A stretch of DNA of 64,000 nt from Psettodes erumei (GCA_016785225.1 JAFBJZ010000943.1:558001-622000), one strand, 5' to 3'. Counted from the stretch's first letter, positions 38,565 to 53,600 are shown. The notes: generated by a model not told the origin, from the letters alone. Translations and numbers: made by a program.

Positions 38565-41500
38565 TTTAATCTTTTGCATTTTTCACTGGGGAATTCTCGC
38601 TGCAGGAATGGTGTTGCAATGGATTATACGAAAAATGTCCACAGCTGGGAGTTGAAATGGAAGGCTCCTTCATCTTTGCCTTGCAGTATCTTTTTGTTGT
38701 GATGCCTGTGTGCTGCAGCACTAGCTTGTAAAAATATTAAAATACACGGGAATTATTGAAATGCAGGTTTAATTTCAGGTACTGGAAAGTAAAGTCCATA
38801 TTAAAGGCATGAGCATGAAGTTGATGGAACTAACTGACGACCTCTCTGTAAATGTCATTATAATTGGCAATACATACAATACATCTGTAGGCATCTGCAG
38901 CTAATCAATGCTCCTTGTTAGCCGACAAGGTCACGCTTTGTCTGAGACAGGAAATGGAGATATTCAACGCTGACAAGTCATTCTATGATTGAGTCAACTG
39001 CTAAGATACATAATTCAGTGCTTTTAAACTGGACCTGTCTGGTGAAACGAGTGGTGCTTGTGTTGTTTCTTTAGTACATCTGTCTCCTCGTCACTCCTGA
39101 AGGCTGACATCTCTCTCAGCACCGTGGCACCACGGAGGAAAGAGCACTTCCATGGCGCAGGTAAACTCGCTAAGAAATAGAAGGCCCCCCTCATGAATAA
39201 ATGATCGTGACACGCAGCAATAATTTGCATCCGTGTAAAAGTGACGCATCAGCGCTTTTGTCTGCCGAGAAGTCTAGAGGTGTGCTTTTATTTTATTATT
39301 TAATGGAAAATGGCTTTCATTAACAGTGGCAAACCAAAAGGTGTTGACAGCGATGCACCGACTTGTCAAGCCGATCACAGCCTGTTTTTCAAGCCGATCA
39401 CAGCCGCGGCCTTTTTTTTTCTCTAATTAGGCATATGCTGCAAGCATCATAACAAATGCTGAAACAGGTTTGTCCTTGCCTAATCCAGGGAACTAATTTT
39501 TAAGGTTATTATGCAAATCGATACTGTTTACTAACATGAAAGCTGGCGTCCTATTTTTGATCTGCCACATTGGTTTTCGATAGCTTAAAGCCTGGCTCGG
39601 CAGGTGTCGTGTCAATAACAACCAGCGATCGATCAGTGCCAGTCTGAGGGGGATTGGGACAGCAGGGCCTCGCTGTGTAGAGGGGATTTTTTTCATGAGG
39701 CACAGCCACAGTCACAGCACACACCCTTAAATCCTTTGTGTGTGGACACAGCCAAAGAAGACACTGTGGCTAATATCACGTAGGACAGATGTTTATGCTC
39801 TCTGCTTCTCATTTCAATGCATTTTGACATCTAAAAATGAAACTTGAGATTTATTTTTATTGTAAAACCAACACATATGTGATCAATGCAACTGTGCTAT
39901 CCTGCACTTGGCAATACCCTTATCCAAGGAAGTCTAACAATTTTGTACTATATTTCATAATGACATAAGTTGAAAGTGTAATTTTTTTTGAAAACTGTAG
40001 CTACTACATTTGTCTTACATGTGATGATACAGACTTTGAAGCTGGGTTGAATATGGATTTATCTAGAGGAGCTGAAATAAAAACCTCGGATCAGGTTGCT
40101 TATGACTACCTCGATAATGGCGTCTACTGGCTCCTCTGTGATCAGCTACAGCAAGGTTGGCTTACATACTCTCTGCTGTCAAGCCGGCAAATGTGCTGAT
40201 TTGCATGTGTGAAAAGTCAAAAAGAAAAAAAAAGTCTTATAGGCAACAAAAACCTTGAATCTAAATTGATTTAACAGTAGATGTTTGCAGTTAAAAGCTA
40301 TGCTCCAGCCTGATTTTGATTTATTTTAGATCTGGATTTACTATAGAGGACAAGGAGCAGACAGATTGTGATGTATATTTTACACTGAGCAAACAGAGGA
40401 AAGACATCTACAAACTGACAGCTATAAATGATGTAAAAGAGGATAGTGCACTTTTGAAATTATGGTAATTGTTGGGCCAGCAGAGAGGACCTGGATGCTC
40501 CTGGCAGTTTGCCACTATTGTTTTCTCTTTTCAAAAACATTACTCTTGGCATTTCCATGCATATTGTTTCAGTTACTACATAACATTATCATATAGGTTA
40601 TGGAGATGGGACTTGTGTCGGTAGCTCACACTGCCTCTCTTTCCTGTGCTAAAAGCCTCTCTCCTGCATTTTGCTGCACTCTGTCTGGACATCTTCACCT
40701 TTCTGCACTCCTTCCTGGCGAAATAAGTGTTAGGGTTATTCCTCTGAACTGACAGTGTTCCAAACAAACAAAGCATAGAAAGAAATATCTAAAAAAAACC
40801 TTTACAGGGCACATTGCCTTGTTTACTCGATACTGCTTCCTCTTAACGCTTATGAAAAAGACTGCTAAAGTAATTTTCGAACGCACAAGTACAGTTTCCA
40901 CACACATCTGCACACATGTATGATAATGCACGGCAACATCATAACTGATCTCAGAAAGGAGGAAGCTGTGTCAAGGGCAGCCTGACAAGCACACTTGTCT
41001 GTCACTAGCTAAGACTACTCACCCGTCAAATATCCCATGATTATCCACAATGCACATGCAGAAACGAACAACAAATGCTGCCCCCCCCTACTGTAGCTAC
41101 ATGCTGATAACATTTTCACTGGGTCTGAAAGATCATGAAAAGCAATTGAAAAATACACAAGCACCAAAGCTGGTTGTTTGACTGTAGGTTTCATATGAAA
41201 TATTACTACGACAATGCTGCAGTGTTGCTTGATTTCCAGTTCATCCAACTAAATATGCAAAACAACTTAACATTCAGCTTCAATCTCAGACTTTGTCTTC
41301 TAATTTCAGTTGAGCTTTTCATTCAGTCAATCAAAACTGTGCTTTTCTGATAAGAAATTTAAATCATGAGCTTCTAAACTGAGACACACAATTTCAGATT
41401 TTTCTTTTCCCTTTTTCTTGACAACTACTCGGGGTAGTTCAGATCTTTGGTTTTCTCCAGTGATTTCAGTCCAACCCCTCATTTATCAAGTAATTTATTC

Positions 41501-43198
41501 ATACATTTATTTGAAGCATCGCTCAATAGCATCTGACCCCTGTGCCCCATCATCCCGCTCTCCCTTCCGAGACAGAGCACAAGCGATCCCTCAAGAGTGA
41601 AGGAACGCAGGTCAGAGGCAGAGTTTACTTGGGGAGGGGGCGGGGGGCAATTTTCACAACGCGATAGTGTTAAGCGGGTAATCATAATGTGATGGTGCTC
41701 TAGCTGCTGGGGGTCATGTATGCTTATGAATGTTAAGGAGGACTGTTTTAAAAGCCATCAAAATTACCCCTGATATCACACACTGACCTTTTGTAGACAC
41801 TGCAACATGCTACAATGATTAGAATTACAATGTGTTGAGCTTTTGCCAAATTTTATATTGTGAACATGCAACCCTTCAAACGGTTCTTTTCCCATGTTCA
41901 AAAAAAGATTTCTGTTGTATATTTATGTATTGCATGAGTTTTGAAACAATATGAAGTACCAAATTAAATCTGAAACCGATAATAATCTGAAAAATATGCC
42001 CTAAAAAACATGATTAAACCCAGATATTCGCTGTCAACCTGGATGTTTACCAGAAGTCGTGAAATCATCCATCATTTGACAGGAAGAATAAATACTGTAG
42101 AGAGGTTACCAATTAAGCTCCAGTGTCTTTTAAGTCTATACCACAGCTCAAACTCTTATGTTCCTTATGTTGCACTTTAAATTAAAATACAAAAAGTTGT
42201 ACAGATCTATTTATAATGTTCAGCATCAGCTAGTTTTCCTTTTTTCTTCACAATAACCCAACCTTCAAATGCTATGAAACTGGGACTTGGAAGTTAGAAT
42301 ACACAAGACTTTGTCACCAATGAAAACTTTCGGTTAACTCGACGAAGCACACTTCCAAAGAGTTCAGCTCTTATCAGAGAGCAGGATAATTGTTGAAACA
42401 GGTGTAACTGTCGAAGCATCAGCGTGCCTCTCTCTGTGTTCTGGTCCCCCAACCAACCTCCGCCAATGACTCCCTCTCATAAGTCTTTCAGACAACCTTG
42501 GTGTGATTTCTTGACAAAAGAACACCCGCTCTCAAGGTGCACTCGAGCTCGATGTAAAAAGGGACAAAGACAGAGCCTGAGAGAAGATACAGAAGAAATC
42601 CATTTCTTCTCCTAATTATGCAAGAAAAAGAGACTTTGTGAAGATAAAGTTGGGTGACACAAGGGCATATTGAGGGACACACTCACTTTAGGAAGCTTTT
42701 TCAAAGTGGGAGGCACAAACGGATGTTTGTGCTATAAGCTGTGGCTGCTAATTGGTACAAACTTAATGAATGCAGGGTGCTGTGCGGAGACAGATGCTTT
42801 GTGCAATGTGGCAGATTTCAGTGGCTGCGCGTCTCTCTCCGTCGCTGGAACATCAAGAAGAGGAGAACATTTGGCAGGTCACAAAATTATGCGAGGAAAA
42901 GGGGAAGCCCAGGAAGAAAAAAAATGTAAACAGTTGTTTGTTTATTTTTTTGTTAATTTATGGGTGACTGTGTGTATGTTTTTTGTGTGTGTGTGTGCGG
43001 TCTGAGAGTTAGCAGTTCTCAAGCGCTTGTCTATTTGTTTGAGCCATCGCTTTTGTTTGGCTTTCTTGCCTCGCCAGCTCTGTGGCTCTCAATTAGCGTG
43101 CAAGCCTCAGGGACCTAATTAACCAGTTCAATTAATAAATAATTTTCTTAAAAATCCCATACAAGCCATTCTGACATTTGTTAGCCACTCAGGAGCTG

Positions 43199-43200
43199 TT

Positions 43201-43239
<39 letters not shown>
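43199..43239. repeat. (TG)n microsatellite
   Basis: A nearly perfect TG run directly after a homeodomain-motif-rich block. A second shorter TG run lies at 43,334-43,361. Confidence 0.95.
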
Positions 43240-46200
43240 TGTGAGAAAAAGAGGGAGCGAAAAAAGACAGAAAATGATTAGCTTGTTTGCAAGCTCTGCT
43301 TATTCCCCAGGTGGCTGATGCAGGGGACAGTGCTGTGTGTTGTGCGTGTGTGTGTGTGTGTCGTTCTGCGTGTGTGGCTGGATGGAGAGGGGCTTACTCA
43401 CAGCGCTGGACCCCACAGCAGAGGAGGGCCCTCATGACCTTTTTATCGAGTGTCCAATCAATAATGTGCGATCGTCCATCTCTTTGAGTTGCAGCCCGAG
43501 CCCAGGCTTCTGAAGGCCTGTGGCCAGCAGCAAAGCAGGATGGGAGCAGGTCTACACTGTGGGGCAAGAGAGTCCTTGGGGGCCGAGAAGTGGAACAGAA
43601 CCAACCGCCTCATGTCATTTACTCATAATGATGTCTTCCTTTTAGTTGAAAAGGGAGGGGTGCAGGGGACTGTGTTTGTGGGGGGGGGGGCAATGTCCCC
43701 CTCCTCCACTAGTCACCACAGATTCTATCCTTTGTCTGACGGTGAAAGCATCCTCTTTGGTCTGTCACGGGGCTCAGTGATTAAGGAGAGGAAACAGACC
43801 CTGGCTTTTTCACATTAGAATCCCATTTAGTGTTTCTTATCATAGCTATCTATCTGGTCACATGTAAGAACGGAGTTGTATTTCATTGTTTCGTGAACTG
43901 TAACGTATATTCCCTTGTGGGCCCAATGGGACAGATGTGCTTGTTTAATTTGTAGCATTATCTCCAAACATCAACATTACAGGATCTGGTTGTCACCGCC
44001 AAAGAGCCAGTGCTGATGGATCTGACTGTGTAGCAGTGTTCATTAAACACACTCCAAACAGCCTTCAAACTGACTCTATTAGTGGCTGCCTCTAGAACAA
44101 GAGGCGCCTGAATACAATTTTTGACCATGAAATGCTCTTTAAGCAGATGAACGAGACTTGAAAGATGAACAGGACTTGAAGTTTCCTTTTTTCCCCTTGA
44201 AAATGCCAGTGAGGAGTCAATCACTTGATATCAAAGCTACAGGGACGCACAAGAAAACTTAGTGATAATACACGGGCTGCCCACGCTCACTGAAGACTGT
44301 TGGCCATCACAAGCATCGTGTCGACACAAAGAGCAGACACTAGCCTTTCGGCGAGCAGCTAGCTGTCGCTCTGTATTAGCTGCAGGCATGCGACGACAGT
44401 TTGCGTTGAACTGAGATCCAGTTTGCCATGTAGCCGTGCAGGGGTTCAGAGACCTCAGACTCCAGAGAATTCAATACATTTGGCCGACCCGCACTGCCTA
44501 CAGCGGCCAACATATGGCTCCCTGGCCTGGCTTCATTGCATACGTATGCTGCAATTTATTTCTACACTGTTCTACTGAGAATACCCACACAAAATGATGC
44601 TGCTTGACAAAGTAAGAAATATATTCCGGCAGCCAGCTAAGAGGAAAAGTGAGATAAATATACCAGCAGATGAATGACTATTAAAGTCTGCATGTCCATG
44701 TTAAGCATCATCTGTGGTAGTCATTCCTCATCACATCTGGGCTGGAGAGATTTCTGCCCATCGATCGGTAAAGTAAGAGTGCGAAAGAGAGTATGAGTCA
44801 AAAGGGGATCTGAAGGTGGGCTGACAGATGGAAGGCACATGGAGGACCTAAAGATGGAGAGATCACTTTTGTTCCCTGTCAGGTTTGACCGAGGCCTCCT
44901 CTGCTCAGAGGTGACTGTTGAACTCTCTGGCGCCCTCCAACACCCCCCCGAGATCACTCCACTCAACTCCACTGCCTCCGCTTTGATGCAGAAGGGGGGG
45001 CGGTTATTGTGTAAATATTTTGCTTGAGCACTTGAGCATCTTAATCTTCCATAAGGTGATCTTTGGAGTGGAGCAACACGGGGTGCTGATGTTCAGAGGA
45101 GCTCCCAGTTGTAGAAAGAAAGAGGGAGCGAAAGAGACGGCGAAGGGAGGGAGAGGAAAAAGAAGAAGGTCTGTGTACTTGCTAGAGTGCTGGGAGCTAG
45201 AGTTCACTACGGGGGCGTAAGTGTGTCAAGAAGAGCGCTTTTCCCCCATCCGCAAGCCCCAGGCCCTCTCCACAACATTAAAAAGCATAAACAGTCAATA
45301 CTGAATGTAACTCACAGAAAGAGCAAGAGAGGGAGCGTGGAAAAAAGAAACAAGTACGAGAACGCAAGGGTTTTTCAAGCGTTACACAACATAGCAAGAT
45401 CAGAGAAATGGAGGCTGGGCTGTAGTGTATAGTTGCAAAGCTTTCTGATGGAGGAAGGGAGCCTCTCCAAGTGAATCATTCATTGCGGGCGGCAGGGGTG
45501 TAAATATGAAGGGGAGGGTTGAAGGAGAGCGGGATCAAGGAAATGCACACCTGGTGCAAGACAGGGGTCAGATTGGCCCAACACAAAAGGAAACGAAAGG
45601 GAAAAAGAGAATGAGTTGTTTGGCATACCTCCGTTTAGACAGCAGCAGTGCTTCTATCGGCGCGCTTGTGCAAAGCGGGACAGAATGGAGTAGGTAGAAG
45701 GTGCATATGGTGGTAGGCTGTCTGTGCCGATACACATGCTGAAAACACATGCTTTCTGTGCCGATGAGAGGGAGGCTCGTCTTTTTTTTTTTTTTAAAAA
45801 GAAAAACAAAAAAAAGAGAGAGTTTCAAACGTTCAACATTTTAGACTTCCAGTTTTGAGATGTGAGGGCTTGTTTATCTGCGGCGCATTGTTCTTGCTCA
45901 TAATCGCTCAAGAGTCTCAATCAGTCGTTCCCTCTCTTCTCCGTCTCTCACAAGTTTTTCAAACGCCAGCTCCCAAACGCTCGACACCTGGCTGGCTGAC
46001 TTCAGAGCTAAAACGAGTGGAGAAGTCTGTGTGTCTCGCTCAGTCTTTTTTTTTTAATCATGCATTCACTTCTCACATGTTCAAGCCTATGTATTTGGGG
46101 AGATCTTCCTCTATAGACAGATCATAAAGAAGCAGAGATTACTGGAGAGCAGGTGTGGGATGGCTGGTACAGCACAGCCTTCTTTCTGAGGACATGCAAG

Positions 46201-48199
46201 CGATTGTATGTAATTAAACAGATCACTATTTTAATTTATTTGACCAAAACTACCTACCACTTTATTATAGTTTTATAAATAAATTTGGATTGCAAAGAAT
46301 GCACAAGTGGGCCTCCTGGGTCAACATTATTTGCTGTGAAATCTTTTTAAATGCCTGCAGTAACCTTGAAATAACAAAGAGAAATGCCCAGAAAAGATAA
46401 TTGCAAGTCACGAAACAGTGTTTTCCCTAATAAACAATTCCATCTTAAACCAAGGACATTCAGACCACATAGTGTTTTTCTCCTTGAGAGGATGTTCTCC
46501 TGGTTTATGGCCAAACAAAAGTTACTCCAGCACAAAGTACTGTATGAGCCACTTTGCTGCCAGAGAAAGACTCCACATTTTAAACATTTGGAGGAGGGAA
46601 CAATATCTATGAAAAGTGAGAAATTTGATTCCTACCCCATGGAATAGGCCTTTTCCTTCTGTTGTCAAACAGAATGACTAAACATGCTCATTCACATGCT
46701 CCCATGGTAGGACGTTATTAATTTATCACTTCAGAGTTATCCGTGCTCTTTGCACACACGCACACACACATGCATACGCAACTGCTCCTCGGTGATTGAC
46801 AATGTGTTAAATTTTATTTGAATATGGCTGACATGAATTATGTAACCAGAGAGACTGGTGGCTTTGTTGCTTCCCTCTAGCTCCTCGCTTTTCCTCCAAG
46901 ATAACATACAGTTGATAATTTACAGTAGAACACATTCTGAAACTATAAAGAAAGATATAGCGACAATGCCCCACAGAGAACAAAACAGAGCGCTTCAGTG
47001 CAGCCAGATGAGCAGGTTCTGAAAACTGCAGAGAAGTGGAGAGGAGAAGGTTCCCGTTGTGGCAACTCTGCAGTAAGGTTAGGTGGTTGACACTTTTGAG
47101 ACTGGAAAGTGATTTTTCTTGAGTTCAACTCTGATTGTGCCAATGAGGTCTCAGCAGACAAGGTTAGTCCAAAAAAAGAGAGGAAAAATAAACACAAACA
47201 AGCACAGCACCCATGGTATCTGATGTTGATAGCTGTGGCGAAAGACTGCCTTTGAAAGACTTGAGGGAAGTGACAATACTGCATGTTTTTTTCCTTGTTG
47301 CTGCACCTCCAGACGGCCAACATAAAAAAACCCTGTCTGATTGGTCTGAAAAGACTGTCAAATGTCAAGCGGTTATCAAACAGCAGACATGTTTTCCTTT
47401 AAAAAAGATGCTGGCAGAAGGAAAAGCCTAACCTTTCAGTGAGTGAGTGGAAGTCACTCATCCCATCATGTGCGGTACTGCGCACAAGCAAAGCCCTTGC
47501 TCTTTTCAAGGCTTACACTTTCCCCTCTGATTCCAATCTGTAGTTGTTGATGCAAGTTTTCTACAGCTGAAATAGATGGATCTGTAAAAATACCTCATTC
47601 CAGAGAATTATTTACTTGGAAGGTTGCAACAGAGAGCCAAGAGGACAATCTAACATTCATACATTTCCTAAAAAGAAGGCATTAGGCACAGGAAGATGTG
47701 GGAACACAGAATTAAGTCATTTCATTGTAAGCAACCATCAGAGAGCTCAGCATAAACAGGCCTTTCCCCTCAATTCATGGTCACTTTTAGATCTATGATT
47801 GCTTCGAGGTCTTTTGCAGCACTCTTCATCTCATCATGTTTACATCTCAATATGGCCTGTACAGACAGCATGTCACTCATCAGCTCCAACTGACAGCAAC
47901 AGCTTGCTCAACACCAGTGGTACAGTTGTATTCTGGTGTTCCAGTTCCTGTGGCTGATGTCGTTCAGCTCCCATCATGCTGAAACGGCACTTGTACGAAA
48001 AGGGAGATGGGACCACAATGTCCTCGATTTTCAAAAGCGGTGAGCCTTGTTAATGCCCTCGTTTTTCGTGTACACGAACTGAATCAATCATTACCACTGT
48101 ATTGCAATGTTCAAACACACTTCTGCACAACTTTCACTCGAACCCTCATCTCTATTCTCATTATTTAATGATTTTATTCCAAAAATGTCTCTGTGCACG

Positions 48200-48345
48200 C
48201 TGTGCAGGGAGGTCAGAGATCAGGCTGCAGCTGGCAGGGATTCAGTGTCTTGCTCAAAGACACTTTAGTAGACTGGATGCTTTCTATAGCCTCAAGCTCA
48301 GCTATGGTGCCCTGCAACCCCAACAATGACGGCTGATTCAAACCT
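48200..48345. mobile_element. Possible dispersed repeat fragment
   Basis: It contains GGGATTCAGTGTCTTGCTCA followed by AAGACACTTTAG and later a CCCTGCAACCCCAACAATGA segment. The 'GTCTTGCTCAAGGACACTT' phrase recurs in many fish loci as part of dispersed repeats. No termini can be defined. Confidence 0.35.
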
Positions 48346-50380
48346 GAAAGACTCAGTACATTCAATATGTTTTGTTGGTGGATTGTTTTACCAAGCAGTG
48401 AGTAATCAGTTACTTTTACAGTGGGAAATTACAACATCTCTGACAATATTTAAGGTGACCTGTAGCAGCTTTACACAGTATTCACAATCAAGTGAATAAG
48501 CCAATTACTAAAGAGGTCCAAGAAACATCTTGTGAAATACATCAAATAAACAATAATACAGGCTTTCTCTTGTTTTTCTTTTTTTGGGGTTAAGAACAAA
48601 AGGCGTTGCTAGTGATGGAGACAGGGGGAGAAGAAGAGGATGGAGTATTTCTGCTGTCACTCTTTCCTCCATCTATGAGCGGCTGAATCGTAACAGGTGG
48701 GGGCTGAAAAGCGAGTTCTGACGACAAGATATCTCTGAAATTGGCACTGCCAAGTCTTTTGGTATTGATCTGAAACACACAGTATCTTAATTAACTGGCA
48801 TAGAAAAATCCCTCCCAAATCACCTTTAAAAATGTTGAAAAACTTCATTGCAATGTAGATTTTTAGTGTCCTGCAGCCAGGTATTATGTAAAATCACAGC
48901 AGCTGACAAGGCCACAAACACCACATCTTCATTTTCAAACCAAGGTGAGGCCGAGACAAACTCTGCACTTAGGAATTTCTCTGCATTGAAGGCAGGTGAT
49001 AATGAACATTAATATGTACAGCTGGCTCTTTATACAACACTTGCTGTGCTGCCTTTGGTGTCCTGTAGAGAGGGTGTCTAAGCAGTGCACCATCAATGGC
49101 AGGGAACAAAGCCAGAGAAAATATCAAGTCTTTTTCCACAACTGCCTGCCTGCCTTGCAATGCCTTAAGATTAATCTAATTTGGTCTTTATTGAGAAATG
49201 GGTAAGAGCAGTTTTGTTTTATTTATGTATGTTTTTTCCTCCTCTGCTCCTTTCCTTTGTTGCCTCTCCTCGGCTGCCTCTGACAAAAGACAGCCAGCCT
49301 GCCAAGCCCGGTGTTGCTCTGGGACGGACCTGTCAATCACTCCTGACGGCACCCTGACAACATGTACGTTAAAATTTCAAACGGGACTCAAAGGCGGCGC
49401 GTGACAGCCAAGCCTTTGAAAGTGGCTGTAGCGCTCGGCGACAGCCAGAGGAGTACGGGTGGAAAACAAACTAGAAAACAACAGTGCGGGGGGAGAAGAG
49501 AGAGAGAGTGAGAGACAGAGAGGGGAAGAAAAGAAAAACAAAAGTTAAAAGCAAAACAGTGAAGAATGTGGGTCTTGATGATGGGAATTGGCATTAGATT
49601 CTCCCTTGGTGTATCATTGTTTTTTAATTTGGCTGAAACTCCCTTGAGTGGAGCCTTCGGTCTTCCAGGGACTCAGCTGAGGGCCCGTTCTCGCCGCAGT
49701 CCAGGGACAGCGGCGCCTCTCTCCTGCTCCTCTGAGGCCTCGCTCAGATCAAGTCAAGCCTCTTATGCATCTCACTATCCTATCCTTCAACACAAAACAA
49801 CTGTGCACGAATGTTAATAACATTCTTGATTCCATCTCGCATGGTTCACTTCATGGTTGTGCAATTAATTCCCAGTAGAAATGGAAACCAGTGCCTGCTA
49901 CTGAGATAAGCCTTTTCTGTAGAATTCATAAATCTAAGATGTGCGGCTTCCAATACCGACAGGAAAATGGACAACTCAATTTAGATTCTTGCTCTGCTGT
50001 CCAGACTGCGCTGGGATGAAATCTTTTTAAAACACTCTGCATCAACAAACCTTTGCCCACGAGCGAACGAATGGCATATGGCGTACAATGTGCACACACA
50101 GGCTTGAGGATCTACTTTCAAATGATCACCCAGTGTAACACATGGACACGGACCAACACCACCTCTTCAACGTGGCTAAATGAACAGTGTAAATGGGGTA
50201 GGACACAAAGGCCTGGGCTGTGCCAGACCCTATGGGGGTACTGCCATCTCTGCAGTCCTGCAGTTTGTGCACTGATCCTTCAGTCAGCATCCACATCTGC
50301 AGTTCAAAAACACATACTGGCTTGAAACTGCTACAAAGCTAACTGTTCATTGTCTGTCTGAGACTTTGTTTGACCATGCT

Positions 50381-50437
50381 GTGTGTGCGTGTGTGTGTGT
50401 GTAGTCCAAGTTTGTTAGAAACTAGCAAAAAACAAGC

Positions 50438-50471
<34 letters not shown>
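50381..50471. repeat. Two (TG)n runs around a 38-bp unique spacer
   Basis: TG runs at 50381-50402 and 50441-50471 flank a short non-repetitive spacer. Confidence 0.9.
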
Positions 50472-50475
<4 letters not shown>

Positions 50476-50633
50476 GAATGTGTGTGTTGCTACAAACAAG
50501 TGGACAAGCAGCATGTGTGCTGGGACACAGGTCATGTCAGCCTGTTAGTGAATTATTTTGTTTTAAACTTCTCCCTTGGTAAAACTATGTCTGAGCACTG
50601 ATAGGCTTCAGTACAGACAGGAGCCATGGCAGT

Positions 50634-50634
50634 G

Positions 50635-50673
<39 letters not shown>

Positions 50674-50679
50674 GACACA
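50634..50679. repeat. (AC)n microsatellite
   Basis: AC units with two small interruptions. It lies about 160 bp from TG arrays of opposite polarity. Confidence 0.95.
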
Positions 50680-53600
50680 GAGCTGTACCACATGAATTGG
50701 TGCCACTGTCTAACTCATGTCTATATACATGTGTCTTCAAGCTTACTTCCAAATGTATATATCCAAGCAAACACACATACAAGCTGCTCAGAGATATGGC
50801 CGTGGTTTCCAGAACTTAAAACAGCCTTCCTGCAGACAGCCAATGCTCTGGCTTCTAGTGCCCTCTAGTGCTTTCAACAACAGGGCAAATTAACTGGGAT
50901 ATCTGATTAAACTGGCATAGAGAAGCTGAGTGCGACTGAAATGTACTATTGTAACAGAAGGCAGAAATACACTGTTGTTGCTCAACTCATACATAAAACT
51001 AATTTAGCAATGACTTTTAATTTAAAGTTGGTTATTTCCTAATGAATCTTGGAGTGATATCAAGAAGACAAAGGGTTTCAAAAGGCAGGCATTCTTCTCA
51101 GATAATAATAATAAATGTTTGGGTTTTTTGTTTCTTAAAAAGGCATGTTAAACAATAAAAATATACAACTTGTAAAACATCCTGTCTAATTCATAAATGC
51201 AAATTCTGATGTGCACACTTCTGAAAAAGAAACAATGGTCTGAATTAAATTTTGATTAAAAGATTGAAATTTAAATGACATGAATATGACACAATTGTGT
51301 CAATGCCTTTTCATGGTTTTGACTGTGAATTTAAACAATTATCCTACATATTTTATATCTGTAAAAAATATATTTCTAAAAGAAGAGAAATCCACTTTGC
51401 ATTATTAAAATGAAAAAGTTGATATTTTAAACAGTGTTCTTTTTAAAAACACTGGCTCTACAAAAAGAAGCTTATTTCAAATAAAATTACCAGCCTGGCT
51501 TATCTGTAGGCTCCCATCAAATTGCTCTATAATAAGATCAATTATAGTAATTTACATAAATACATAGCTTTTATTTTACTTGCAGCCCCTTGAAAATAGC
51601 TGCTGTTATGTTACAACTAAGTCTACATTTCCACAACATTTTCTAAATAATGTTCCATCACTCACAAATTTAACAGCTGCAACAAATGATCAAAACAATG
51701 ATAATAAACTTTTGTTTGTTAAGCTCACAATAAAACCTCTTCATCAGATGAAAATTGATCTTTTAGTTTTAAATAAGTTCAATGTTTCTGATAGCTGAGT
51801 TGTAAGTGGTGATATATAAATTATGGGAAAGTGATCTATGACCTATATTATTTTAAACCTCATATGCAACTGAGTGCGTTTGGACCAAAACTGCATCCTG
51901 CTCTCTGTTCTGTATTGTTAATGGGGTACACAGGAAAGGCCTCTGAAAATCAAACATTATAAAGGTGCCACACACTATAAATATACATTTTTCATATGGA
52001 ACATGACTTGTCACGCAACTGGATGAAATCACACTATTGGTCTACTCATGTGTTTATCCCCTCAAATAATGAATTCCTTAAGTCTTAGTCATTGTGCCTG
52101 ATTTGACAGAAAAAAATCTTATTTTTGTTTCCTTTCCCTTGTGAAAGTACTGCAAAGTATTGGATAAAAATACTACACTATAATATATTATATACTATAA
52201 CTTTTAGTTTAATACCTAAGACATTCATTTCATTAGAGACACACACATAGCCAAAACCAAGAAAACTTATAACATATTTAGGGCAGCTTAGGTCACTGCC
52301 TTTGAACAACTGTATCTTCCATGTGAGGACATTAATGCAGGCTTATCTACTGCTTAATTTAGTATAATAAGGAAGGGTTTTTGTAAATCACACGGGTGCA
52401 TTTTTTGCACATGCATGATGGAGCCAGCAGAGGTGGGATTTGAGAGGCACCTCAAAGCTATGATTATCCTGAGTGTCTCTGCCCAATGATGTTACCTGCT
52501 GGGACAGCAGCACTGCTCCTCTAAATAAATTGCAAGTGGCCTTGGGCAATAAGAGGAACCCTCCTTTGATCTGCCTGACTGCCAACGAGGAAAATGTGCA
52601 GGCAGTCAATCAAGCTCTTAAGGCTTCGCAACAATGGAGCCGACCCCAGTTTATTATTTATTTTTAAATTGATGTATTTCATTATCACAAGGTGTCTACT
52701 TGGTGGGGTAGCGGGGACGGGTGGGTGGGGGGTGGGGGGGGCAAGATGATCAATAATTGATATGCGGTGTGAAAAAGCTGATTTGCTGCCTCTCCTCTGG
52801 TGCACTTGTCACTGGCTGTTGTCAGAACACATTTGCTTTGATGACAAATTTGAAGAAGTGAACAACAGCATCACATCTAATTACAAATTTAGTGAGTGGT
52901 GAAAGGCAGGGGCCCCTTCTCACTGAGGCTCTGTTTGTTCAGGGCGCTCTGGAGGAATGACTACCAGGCTCTGAGGTGAGTTACAGTCTTGTAAGCAGAG
53001 AGATGAGAGGGGGTTGAACTTTTTTGTCATGTGTCAGTAAACAGCGTGACTTGTTTGAAAGGCACCTGGATTACAGGGTGAAAAGTTGCTCTTTAAACCT
53101 TTAAAGCTTTGGGGCATGGGAGACACGCCATGTCAAAACAGACTGCGGAGATGAGCAGTGAGAGCAACTGAAAGCCATCACTCCCCCAAGTGTGTCCGCC
53201 GAGAGAGAAGAGTCAGTCCTGCTGTTTCTCTGCTGTTTGGGTCATGCTGTATGGTGGAGCATCTCAAATTGACTTAGTCAAATAAAGGAAGATGCTTGAA
53301 CAATCCAGGTTCTCTGACGTGTAGAAAAATCTCATAAGAAAGGATTGTGTTTTTACAATTATGTCTGAACTCAAGACAAATGTGGTAGACTGCAAACTGT
53401 GGCACGAGTGTGGTGGGTCAAAGAGAAATCCTCTCGTGATGTGATCATGTTTTTTGTACAGACTGTTAAAGCTTACTAAAGTCTAAAACTGCACTCACTA
53501 TAAAAAAGTTAAAGTAATAAAAAAGGTATAATCTTAGACTTACAGTACAGCATTAGTAAGGTATTCCAGGTTTGCACATGAATGATAACATGCAGGTCAT

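Larger units (their letters stand above)
32001..45000. other. Gene desert, third part
   Basis: No supported gene. The longest frame (32445-32924 plus, 159 codons) has no recognisable domain. The stretch includes a relic resembling a common teleost repeat (near 35,571), the perfect hairpin at 37435-37474, a small tandem duplication at 39366-39405, microsatellites at 38538 and 43199, and homeodomain-motif-rich blocks at 39,405-39,650 and 43,021-43,198. Confidence 0.6.
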
